Shown piece by piece: positions 5,242 to 11,447 of a stretch of DNA of 11,447 bases. Under the pieces are notes generated by a model. The model was not told the DNA's origin. It did not search any database and saw only the letters and a list, made by a program, of their open reading frames with translations. The first letter of the stretch is position 1, and every line of letters begins with the position of its first letter. The translations under genes and the position numbers were made by a program. The DNA comes from an uncultured Collinsella sp. (GTDB taxonomy: Bacteria; Actinomycetota; Coriobacteriia; Coriobacteriales; Coriobacteriaceae), in NCBI GenBank assembly GCA_902494545.1, contig CABUTP010000027.1, positions 1-11,447 on the forward strand. The letters run 5' to 3'.

Positions 5242-7275
5242 TTACTCATTGGGTACGTACGTAGCCCTGGCTCGCTCGGGCGTTACATCCTGACCGCAGG
5301 AATAGCTCGAGTCGAAGGCGTGCGCAACCAAGTCGTGCGTATCCCATGCCATGCAGTCAAACTCGCCAGTATCGAGGACGATGATATAGCCCTTGCCGTC
5401 GTAGTAGAAATGATCCTCGGTGTAGTTATCGTCATCGTCGATGTTGTCTTCGGACACAGAGTCCATATCCGGCTTTGCCGTCTTAATTGCCTGCTTGGCC
5501 TCACTCTTGAGGGTATCGAACGAGAGCCCGTGTTGCGCAAGCGAGTCCTCGAGCGAAACCTGTTCACCCGTCTTGAGGTTGTAGTACGCCGACCTCGTCA
5601 CCCGTTCCGATCGATACGGAGGTTGATAGCTGTCGGTAAACGTGCGCACGCAGGCAATATCGCCATCGATCGAGACAATCTCGGCGGTGTACATCATGGT
5701 CACGCGGCTGTCCTCGTCATCCATCGAGGCCTGTTTGCTCGCGTCGAGCGTATCCGCGACGAGCTGGACCATATCCTTGTTAAACTTGGCGACGCCCACG
5801 CCCTGGCCCTTTACCTGAGGATAGGTCCACGTAGCCGTGATCTGGCACGTGTCATCGGGGGACGGATTCAGCGGGCCTTCGCCAACCGCAGCCGTAAAGT
5901 CGACATCCTGCGTGGCAGAGACGGCCTCGTAGCTCGCCTGTGCGTCGTCAGAGTCCTTCGACTTCAGCTGCTCCAGCGTCGTGGCAACCGTTGCGATGCT
6001 TTTTGCTACAACTTCCTCGCTGCTGAACAACTCAGCGTCAAACTCACGCACTTCATTGATGTCTTTCACCTTCGAATCGTCAATCGACACAGGGCCAACA
6101 ATGGCGCTAAATGACTTGCCGTCATAGGCGTTGAATTCGCACTCGTAGCCATCATGGGATTGGTTAAAGCCATCGGGGACTTCTTTGAAATTAATTGTCT
6201 CCCCATCATGCAGATACCGTTTGAATCCATAGGTACCATCATATTCGTATACGTAAAGCGAGACGCCAGCGCACATGGTGTAAACCTGAGTGTCGGGCTC
6301 GTATACCTTCTCGATCTCACCATCGCGATAAGCCCAGACCTCTACCTTGGCAGCAGTGGCGCCATTGTCATTTTCAATCGGCTCGTCAGAGTACTCAATC
6401 AACAGTTCGTCCTGGCCATCGCCGTCAAAATCGATGAGCCTAGCGTAGGCAACGCCCCGTGTTCCAAACATCGAAGAATCATCAATCTCAACAGCCTCGC
6501 CCTCGCCGTACTTCTTTTGGTACTCGAGGATCTTGTCGGTGAACAGCTCGTTTGCCGTCTTGACCGCCGCCTTGGCAGAGGCCTTGGCCTCCTTCTTGGA
6601 CTGCGTGAGCTCAACGTTCTTGGGAGCGTCCGAGCCTTCCTTGGCGTAGTCGACCTTCATGGTGGTCGTGCTCTTCTTTTTGCCCTTGCCCGAGGTGATG
6701 GTCATCTGGTACTTCTGGTCGGGCAGCTCGCCAAAGTCCTCCATGGCAAAGCCGTCCTCGCCATCCACTTTGATGGTGTAGCTCTTGCCCTTGCCAGACA
6801 CCGGCGCCAGCTCGACGGTATAGCTCTTGAGCTTTTTGCCCTTGCTGTTCTTGGGCAGCACTTTAGTCTCGCACGCGCAGACAACGTAGCCCTTGCCGCC
6901 CGAAGTCACCTCGGACGACGAGCCGATGCGCGGCACGACGACGATTGCCACTACGATGGCGACAACGGCAACACCGCCGATAACGGCAGCGACGATACGG
7001 CCCCTGTGCTTGGGCTTCTTGGGCTGCGGCGTCGGAACAAACGATTGAGCGGTCTCAGCAGGCTCGGTCATAGGCTCCTCATAACGAGACTGCGCCGCCA
7101 TATGAACCGGGGCACCCTGAGGAGCTTGCTGTCCCACAGGAGCGGACGACGGCGCATCCCCTACCGGAAACGCCACAGGCTCCGCCTGGTCCTCAACTCC
7201 GCCCACGCGAGCGCCGCAGCTCGTGCAAAACGTGGAGCCATCGGGTATCTGAGCTCCGCACTTGGTGCAATACAT
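5242..7275 (-). CDS. zinc-ribbon membrane protein with DxDxDG motif and DUF3298-like C-terminus
   Basis: 677 residues from ATG at 7275, with GGGAG (7281-7285) five bases upstream. The product begins with a zinc ribbon (Cys3/6/17/20, CTKCG and CTSCG). A Pro/Gln/Ala-rich linker and a KKPKHRGR basic anchor follow, then one membrane helix at about 93-115. The outside part has, in order: a Lys/Gly-rich segment of beta character (128-225); an Ala/Lys helix (227-250); a D282-x-D284-x-D286-G motif (LIDFDGDGQDELLI), likely a calcium loop; and a region resembling DUF3298, as in RsiV-type sensors (about 475-655, with YYNLKTGEQVSLEDSL and an acidic Asp/Glu run at 608-621). Domain calls are by eye. A wall-facing sensor or ligand-binding protein is plausible but unproven. 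It is a single-gene unit. Confidence 0.85.
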   Translation of the reverse strand: MYCTKCGAQIPDGSTFCTSCGARVGGVEDQAEPVAFPVGDAPSSAPVGQQAPQGAPVHMAAQSRYEEPMTEPAETAQSFVPTPQPKKPKHRGRIVAAVIGGVAVVAIVVAIVVVPRIGSSSEVTSGGKGYVVCACETKVLPKNSKGKKLKSYTVELAPVSGKGKSYTIKVDGEDGFAMEDFGELPDQKYQMTITSGKGKKKSTTTMKVDYAKEGSDAPKNVELTQSKKEAKASAKAAVKTANELFTDKILEYQKKYGEGEAVEIDDSSMFGTRGVAYARLIDFDGDGQDELLIEYSDEPIENDNGATAAKVEVWAYRDGEIEKVYEPDTQVYTMCAGVSLYVYEYDGTYGFKRYLHDGETINFKEVPDGFNQSHDGYECEFNAYDGKSFSAIVGPVSIDDSKVKDINEVREFDAELFSSEEVVAKSIATVATTLEQLKSKDSDDAQASYEAVSATQDVDFTAAVGEGPLNPSPDDTCQITATWTYPQVKGQGVGVAKFNKDMVQLVADTLDASKQASMDDEDSRVTMMYTAEIVSIDGDIACVRTFTDSYQPPYRSERVTRSAYYNLKTGEQVSLEDSLAQHGLSFDTLKSEAKQAIKTAKPDMDSVSEDNIDDDDNYTEDHFYYDGKGYIIVLDTGEFDCMAWDTHDLVAHAFDSSYSCGQDVTPERARATYVPNE

Positions 7276-7356
7276 CGCATCTCCCGTCTCTCGTCGCAGC
7301 CGCAATGCGCCCGCGCAGTTCTTCTAACTACACCGTACGGGAGAAATCGTGATTCT

Positions 7357-7368
7357 TGTTGCGCAACA
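7357..7368. promoter_or_regulatory. 12-base perfect palindrome upstream of the 677-residue zinc-ribbon gene
   Basis: TGTTGCGCAACA reads the same on both strands and lies about 80 bases before the ATG at 7275, where an operator or promoter would be expected. The protein that would bind it is unknown. A clear sigma-A promoter could not be placed beside it. Confidence 0.35.
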
Positions 7369-7404
7369 TTACCGCCGCAAAAAATGATCCCTTGGGGACG
7401 GAGG

Positions 7405-7441
7405 AAAAAGCCCCGCCGGGCCTTGGCAGGCACGGCGGGGC
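7405..7441 (-). terminator. Rho-independent terminator of fhs
   Basis: The nine-base arms GCCCCGCCG (7410-7418) and CGGCGGGGC (7433-7441) are perfectly complementary around a GC-rich loop. On the minus strand the stem is followed by five T (complement of 7405-7409). It starts about 25 bases past the fhs stop. Confidence 0.88.
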
Positions 7442-7466
7442 GGGCAAGCGGCTATGAGCAGCAGGC

Positions 7467-9134
7467 TTAGAACAGACCGGTGATGTTGCCGTCGTTGTCG
7501 ACGTCGATGTTCTCGGCCGCGGGAACCTTGGGCAGGCCGGGCATGGTCAGAACGCTGCCGGTCAGCGCGACCACAAAGTGGGCACCGGCGGAAACCTTGA
7601 GCTCGCGCACGGTGATGCGGAAACCCTCGGGAGCGCCCAGCGCCTTGGCGTTGTCGCTAAAGCTGTACTGCGTCTTGGCCACGCACACCGGCAGGTTGCC
7701 AAAGCCGTTCTCGCGCAGCTCGGCGAGCTGGCGCTTGGCAGCCGGCGTAAAGTCGACGCCGTCGGCGCGGTAGACCTTGGTGGCAACGGCCTCGAGGGCA
7801 TCGGCAACATCGGCACCGTCCTCGTAGGCAAACTTGAGCTCGCTCGGCTGCTCAATTAGACGCATGACCTCATCGGCCAGGTCGAGCGCGCCCTCGCCAC
7901 CCTTAGCCCAAACCTCGGACAGCTTAACGTTGACACCGAGCTTCTGGCACTCGGACTCGATGAGCTCGAGCTCGGCCTCGGTGTCCGTCGGGAAGCGGTT
8001 GATGGCGACCACGCAGGGCAGACCGTAGACATTCTGAATGTTGTCGACGTGGCGCAGCAGGTTGGGCATGCCAGCCTTGAGGGCCTCGAGGTTCTCCTCG
8101 TTGAGGTCGGCCTTGGCAACACCGCCGTTGTACTTAAGCGCGCGGGCAGTGGCGACGACCACGACAGCGCTGGGGCGAACGCCCGTCATGCGGCACTTGA
8201 TGTCGAGGAACTTCTCGGCACCCAGGTCGGCGCCGAAACCGGCCTCGGTAATCGCGACGTCGCCAAAGCGCATGGCCATGCGGGTGGCCATGATGGAGTT
8301 GCAGCCGTGGGCAATATTGGCGAAAGGACCGCCGTGGACAAACGCGGGCGTGCCCTCGAGTGTCTGAACCAGGTTGGGTTTGAGCGCGTCCTTGAGCAGG
8401 GCAGCCATGGCACCCTGAGCCTTAAGGTCACGGGCGCGGACGGGCTCGCCGGCATAGCTGTAGCCGACAACGATCTCACCCAAGCGCTCCTTAAGATCGT
8501 TGATGCTCGTGGACAGGCACAAAATCGCCATGACTTCGGAGGCGACAGTGATGTCGAAGCCATCCTCGCGCGGCACTCCCTGGGCCTTGCCGCCAATACC
8601 GTCAATAACATGGCGCAGCTGACGGTCGTTCATGTCGACAACGCGCTTCCAGGTGATGCGCTTAACGTCGATGCCGAGCTGGTTGCCCTGCTGAATATGG
8701 TTGTCGAGCATGGCTGCCAGCAGGTTGTTGGCGGCACCGATGGCATGGAAGTCGCCGGTAAAGTGCAGGTTGATATCCTCCATGGGGATGACCTGGGCCC
8801 AACCGCCACCGGCGGCACCGCCCAAGACGCCAAACACGGGACCGAGCGAAGGTTCGCGCAGGGCCACAGCGCTCTTGACACCGCGACGGCGCAGGCCATC
8901 GGCCAGACCGATGGTCGTGGTGGTCTTGCCCTCGCCAGCGGGCGTGGGGTTGATGGCGGTCACGAGGACGAGCTTGGCCTGGTGATCGGTCGGCTCGTTG
9001 AGCAGTGAATAGTCGACCTTAGCCTTGTCGAAGCCGTACGGAATCAGGTGCTTTACGTCGACGCCGGCGTTCTTAGCCACCTCGGTAATGGGCAGCGGCG
9101 TGACGGAACGTGCGATTTCGATGTCAGTAGGCAT
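7467..9134 (-). CDS. fhs: formate--tetrahydrofolate ligase
   Basis: The enzyme joins formate to tetrahydrofolate with ATP, giving 10-formyl-tetrahydrofolate for purine and formyl-Met synthesis and for formate assimilation. It is cytosolic and normally a homotetramer. The 555 residues match the usual length (about 556). Visible motifs are the ATP loop TPAGEGKTT at 64-72, the glycine block GVLGGAAGGGWAQV at 102-115 followed by PMEDINLHFTGDFHAI, HGGPFANIAHGCNS at 267-280, and VATARALKYNGG at 327-338. The family usually has Lys where this protein has Leu104 and Tyr where it has Trp112, a mild variation. The start is ATG at 9134 with AAAGGA (9141-9146) six bases upstream; the longer frame to 9194 overlaps the promoter. 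It lies 146 bases downstream of ruvB and ends at a clear terminator. Confidence 0.98.
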   Translation of the reverse strand: MPTDIEIARSVTPLPITEVAKNAGVDVKHLIPYGFDKAKVDYSLLNEPTDHQAKLVLVTAINPTPAGEGKTTTTIGLADGLRRRGVKSAVALREPSLGPVFGVLGGAAGGGWAQVIPMEDINLHFTGDFHAIGAANNLLAAMLDNHIQQGNQLGIDVKRITWKRVVDMNDRQLRHVIDGIGGKAQGVPREDGFDITVASEVMAILCLSTSINDLKERLGEIVVGYSYAGEPVRARDLKAQGAMAALLKDALKPNLVQTLEGTPAFVHGGPFANIAHGCNSIMATRMAMRFGDVAITEAGFGADLGAEKFLDIKCRMTGVRPSAVVVVATARALKYNGGVAKADLNEENLEALKAGMPNLLRHVDNIQNVYGLPCVVAINRFPTDTEAELELIESECQKLGVNVKLSEVWAKGGEGALDLADEVMRLIEQPSELKFAYEDGADVADALEAVATKVYRADGVDFTPAAKRQLAELRENGFGNLPVCVAKTQYSFSDNAKALGAPEGFRITVRELKVSAGAHFVVALTGSVLTMPGLPKVPAAENIDVDNDGNITGLF

Positions 9135-9174
9135 GGGCGGTCCTTTCGTTACCGAATGAGAAAAAGACCAATTC

Positions 9175-9183
9175 AGCATAGCA
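9175..9183 (-). promoter_or_regulatory. extended -10 promoter of fhs
   Basis: On the minus strand this reads TGCTATGCT: an extended TGn followed by TATGCT, about 40 bases before the fhs ATG. The -35 region is a weak match, as is often tolerated with an extended -10. It suggests fhs has its own promoter in addition to possible read-through from the ruv operon. Confidence 0.4.
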
Positions 9184-9280
9184 CGGGCGCGCAATAGTAA
9201 AACACCCGTAACCGATGAATGGCGATATGTTTATCCAATGCTCAGCGATAGCCTACAGATGCGCTAAAACAAGCCCATTC

Positions 9281-10348
9281 CTACAGGGTCGGTTCAATAC
9301 CCAAATGCTCGAATGTGCGAAGCGTTGCCTGGCGACCCTGCGGTGTGCGAATCATCAAGCCGCACTGCAGCAGATAGGGCTCGTAGACATCCTCGAGCGT
9401 ACCCGGGTCCTCGCCCACCGCACTGGCAAGCGTGGTCAAGCCAACGGCACGGCCGGAGAACGTCTTGGCAAGCGTCTCCAAGATTCGAATGTCCATCCAG
9501 TCCAGACCAAGCTCATCGATCTCGAAGAACTCGAGTGCCTGGCGGCAGATATCGAGCTCGATGGGACCGTTGCCGCGCACCTGCGCATAGTCGCGCACGC
9601 GCTTGAGCAGACGGTTGGCAAGACGCGGCGTACCGCGCGAACGCGAGCCGATCTCGAGTGCGCTGGGATGGTCGATCGTCACACCCAGAATGGTCGCCGA
9701 GCGTGTCACAATCTGGGCGAGCTCCTCGACGGTGTAGTAATCCAAGCGATACGAGATGCCAAAGCGATCGCGCAGCGGGCCGGTCAGCATACCCGAACGG
9801 GTCGTGGCCGCCACCAGCGTAAACTTAGGAATATCCAGGCGAATCGAGCGCGCCGCCGGACCCTTGCCGATCACGATATCGAGCGCAAAGTCCTCCATCG
9901 CGGGATAGAGGACCTCCTCGACCGAGCGGTTGAGGCGGTGGATCTCGTCGATAAACAGCACGTCGCCCGGTTGCAGGTTGGTAAGGATGGCAGCCAGGTC
10001 GCCGGTGCGCGCGATGGCCGGACCGCTCGTCGTCTTAATCTGAGCGCCCAGCTCGTTGGCGATAACCGTAGCCAGCGTGGTCTTGCCCAGACCCGGAGGG
10101 CCCGAGAAGATCACGTGGTCGAGCGTCTCGCCGCGGCTTTGCGCCGCCTCGATGAGCACGCGAAGGCTCTGCTTGATATGCTCCTGACCGCAGTAGTCAT
10201 CCAAGCGCTGGGGACGCAGGGTGCGGTCGACATCGAGGTCCTCGGCCGTCAGCTCCGAGCCCACCATGCGCTCGCCGTGCGCCATGTATGCCGCCGGCGA
10301 GTTGCCGGGCGTCGCCCACAGGTCCTGAGAGTCATCGGCTTCCCACAT
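9281..10348 (-). CDS. ruvB: Holliday junction branch migration ATPase RuvB
   Basis: A hexameric AAA+ motor that, with RuvA, drives branch migration of Holliday junctions. 355 residues from ATG at 10348. Visible motifs are the RuvB start RPQRLDDYCGQ (45-55), Walker A GPPGLGKT (83-90), Walker B IDEIH (133-137), sensor 1 AATTRSG (180-186) and the arginine-finger segment GPLRDRFG (190-197). A winged-helix DNA-binding domain follows, ending in GIEPTL. The ATG overlaps the ruvA stop by one base (TGATG), implying translational coupling; GTG at 10351 would also fit (four-base overlap). The N-terminus is about 20 residues longer than in E. coli RuvB, and Met28 could be the conventional start, but no good ribosome site precedes it. 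No strong terminator follows. Confidence 0.97.
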   Translation of the reverse strand: MWEADDSQDLWATPGNSPAAYMAHGERMVGSELTAEDLDVDRTLRPQRLDDYCGQEHIKQSLRVLIEAAQSRGETLDHVIFSGPPGLGKTTLATVIANELGAQIKTTSGPAIARTGDLAAILTNLQPGDVLFIDEIHRLNRSVEEVLYPAMEDFALDIVIGKGPAARSIRLDIPKFTLVAATTRSGMLTGPLRDRFGISYRLDYYTVEELAQIVTRSATILGVTIDHPSALEIGSRSRGTPRLANRLLKRVRDYAQVRGNGPIELDICRQALEFFEIDELGLDWMDIRILETLAKTFSGRAVGLTTLASAVGEDPGTLEDVYEPYLLQCGLMIRTPQGRQATLRTFEHLGIEPTL

Positions 10349-10968
10349 CACGCATCCATTCCGAGTCGCTTAAGCGCCGCGCCGAGCAGATCCTCGACAC
10401 GCATATTCTGCCCATCATACCCGCTCAGGGCAACATCGGTCTCCTGCAGGCTAAAGCCCATGGAAAGGAGCGCCGCACGGGCATCATCGATCGCCGAAGG
10501 AGCGGCGGCGGGAACCGGCATCGCAACCTGGCCGGGAATCACGTCGACCGGCACAAAGCCCTTATCCTTGGCAAAGGTGCTCTTGAGTTCCAGGATCAGG
10601 CGCTGAGCTGTCTTTTTGCCCACACCGGGTACCTTGGCCATACCCTTGTCGTCCTCGGCCATCACCAGCGAATACAGCTGCCCCACGGTATAGGTGGAAA
10701 GCACGGCGAGCGCCAGGCGCGGGCCAACGCCCGAAACGGACACGAGCCGGTCGAACATCGTGCGCTCATCCTTTGAGGAAAAACCAAAAAGTGTCATGGC
10801 GTCCTCGCGCACCTGCATACGCGTGTAGAGGCGGACCTCGCCGCCGGGCGTCGGCAACGTGGCCGCAGTGCTGCCCGAGATGCCGAGCTCAAAGCCAACG
10901 CCCGACACATCGACGACAGCAGAGCTCATCGTGGCCTCGACAAGCGTTCCGTGGAGCTGGGAAATCAT
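10348..10968 (-). CDS. ruvA: Holliday junction DNA-binding subunit RuvA
   Basis: RuvA tetramers clamp the Holliday junction and load RuvB rings. 206 residues, close to the usual 190-205. It has the N-terminal OB-type domain (MISQLHGTLVEA through about residue 63). Two helix-hairpin-helix motifs follow, LVSVSGVGPRLA (75-86) and AKVPGVGKKTAQRL (111-124), then an acidic/Pro linker (about 140-158). A small C-terminal RuvB-binding domain ends the protein (160-204, ARAALLSMGFSLQETDVAL). The start is ATG at 10968, overlapping the ruvC stop by one base (TGATG), with a GAGAGGAA ribosome site inside the end of ruvC. The open frame extends further upstream, but that part is the ruvC sequence in another frame. 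Confidence 0.98.
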   Translation of the reverse strand: MISQLHGTLVEATMSSAVVDVSGVGFELGISGSTAATLPTPGGEVRLYTRMQVREDAMTLFGFSSKDERTMFDRLVSVSGVGPRLALAVLSTYTVGQLYSLVMAEDDKGMAKVPGVGKKTAQRLILELKSTFAKDKGFVPVDVIPGQVAMPVPAAAPSAIDDARAALLSMGFSLQETDVALSGYDGQNMRVEDLLGAALKRLGMDA

Positions 10969-11447
10969 CAGTATCCGGTTCCTCTCTGTTGATAGAACTC
11001 GCCACCGGTAAGGGCGCGGGTGCGGCTGAGGTTTACGTGGCAGATGGCGCAAGCCAGGGCATCGGCGGCATGGTCTGGATGAGGGTCGTGATCGAGCTGT
11101 GTGAGCGTGCGTACCATGTAGGCGACCTGCCGCTTGTCCGCGGCGCCGGTGCCCACCACAGCCTGTTTGATCTGCATGGGCGTGTATTCGCCAATCTCGA
11201 GCGCGCATTCCGACAGCGCCACGAGTGCAGCCCCGCGGGCATGCGCCGTAGGAATTGCCGAGCGAACGTTAGCACCAAAGTAAATGCTCTCGATAGCAGC
11301 GGTATCGGGTCGATAACGCTCCACGACACCCTTGAGGTCGCGGGCGATATGCGACAGGCGCACCGCGAGCGGACTTCCGGCACTGGTCTCGATGCAGCCG
11401 TAGGCACGGCAGCGAACCTCGCCGCGCCGCTCCTCGATAATCCCCCA
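10968..11447 (-). CDS. ruvC: Holliday junction resolvase RuvC, 5' end outside the window
   Basis: RuvC is a dimeric endonuclease that cuts Holliday junctions held by RuvAB. The frame is open to the right edge, beginning WGIIEERRGEVRCRAYGCIET, so only about the first ten residues, including the first catalytic Asp, are missing. 159 codons plus the stop are visible. Catalytic elements seen are Glu in AAIESIYFG and the C-terminal PDHAADALACAICH, where His and Asp occupy the last two active-site positions, as in Thermus RuvC (E. coli has Asp-Asp). TPMQIKQAVVGTGAADKRQV is the conserved DNA-contact block. The Val codon at 11363 is internal, not the start. The stop overlaps the ruvA ATG. Confidence 0.97.
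   Translation of the reverse strand, partial: WGIIEERRGEVRCRAYGCIETSAGSPLAVRLSHIARDLKGVVERYRPDTAAIESIYFGANVRSAIPTAHARGAALVALSECALEIGEYTPMQIKQAVVGTGAADKRQVAYMVRTLTQLDHDPHPDHAADALACAICHVNLSRTRALTGGEFYQQRGTGY

Noticed and set aside
6154..7470. Long plus-strand open frame of 438 codons opposite the 677-residue gene
   Set aside because: It is antisense to a gene with a clear zinc ribbon, membrane helix and terminator, has no ribosome site and no recognisable domain.
8049..9008. Plus-strand open frame of 319 codons within fhs
   Set aside because: It is antisense to a complete, well-conserved fhs; no start signal or domain.
9215..10606. Plus-strand open frame of 463 codons across ruvB and the ruvA end
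   Set aside because: It is the shadow of ruvB and ruvA, both identified by family motifs on the minus strand.

Overview
The window looks like chromosomal DNA of a high-GC Gram-positive bacterium, most likely a Coriobacteriia member close to Collinsella. This is an inference from the GC-rich codon use, strong AGGAGG-type ribosome binding sites, single-membrane zinc-ribbon/TM proteins, and the style of the ruvC-ruvA-ruvB cluster. No phage, insertion sequence, CRISPR array, tRNA or rRNA was seen.

Left part (1-3590). A 3' fragment of an ADP-ribosylglycohydrolase gene (+) enters from the left edge. It is followed by two hairpins and a convergent gene (-) for an unrecognised 445-residue protein with two zinc ribbons. 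A divergent gap of about 220 bp separates that gene from a 393-residue cation diffusion facilitator (+). Its Asn-Asp-Asp-Asp metal site and doubled cytoplasmic domain point to Mn(II) export. A hairpin with a 14-bp stem lies between it and the next, convergent gene.

Middle part (3590-7450). A single-pass membrane protein (-) has three DxTxV motifs in its cytoplasmic tail, a PASTA-like outer domain and a run of seven-residue repeats. A 78-residue four-cysteine protein (+) is divergent from it. Next comes an intergenic element of about 150 bp bounded by 19-bp inverted repeats, then a 677-residue zinc-ribbon/TM/DxDxDG/DUF3298-like protein (-) with its own terminator.

Right part (7450-11447). The fhs gene for formate-tetrahydrofolate ligase lies downstream of a tight ruvC-ruvA-ruvB operon, all on the minus strand. 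Both Ruv junctions are one-base TGATG overlaps. ruvC runs off the right edge and lacks about its first ten codons.

How the genes relate: RuvA, RuvB and RuvC together migrate and cut Holliday junctions. Fhs makes 10-formyl-tetrahydrofolate for purine and formyl-Met synthesis. The membrane and zinc-ribbon genes are single transcription units with no visible shared pathway. I see no clear multi-gene novel system. The best leads are the kinase-substrate-like PASTA protein, the four-Cys small protein and the inverted-repeat element.
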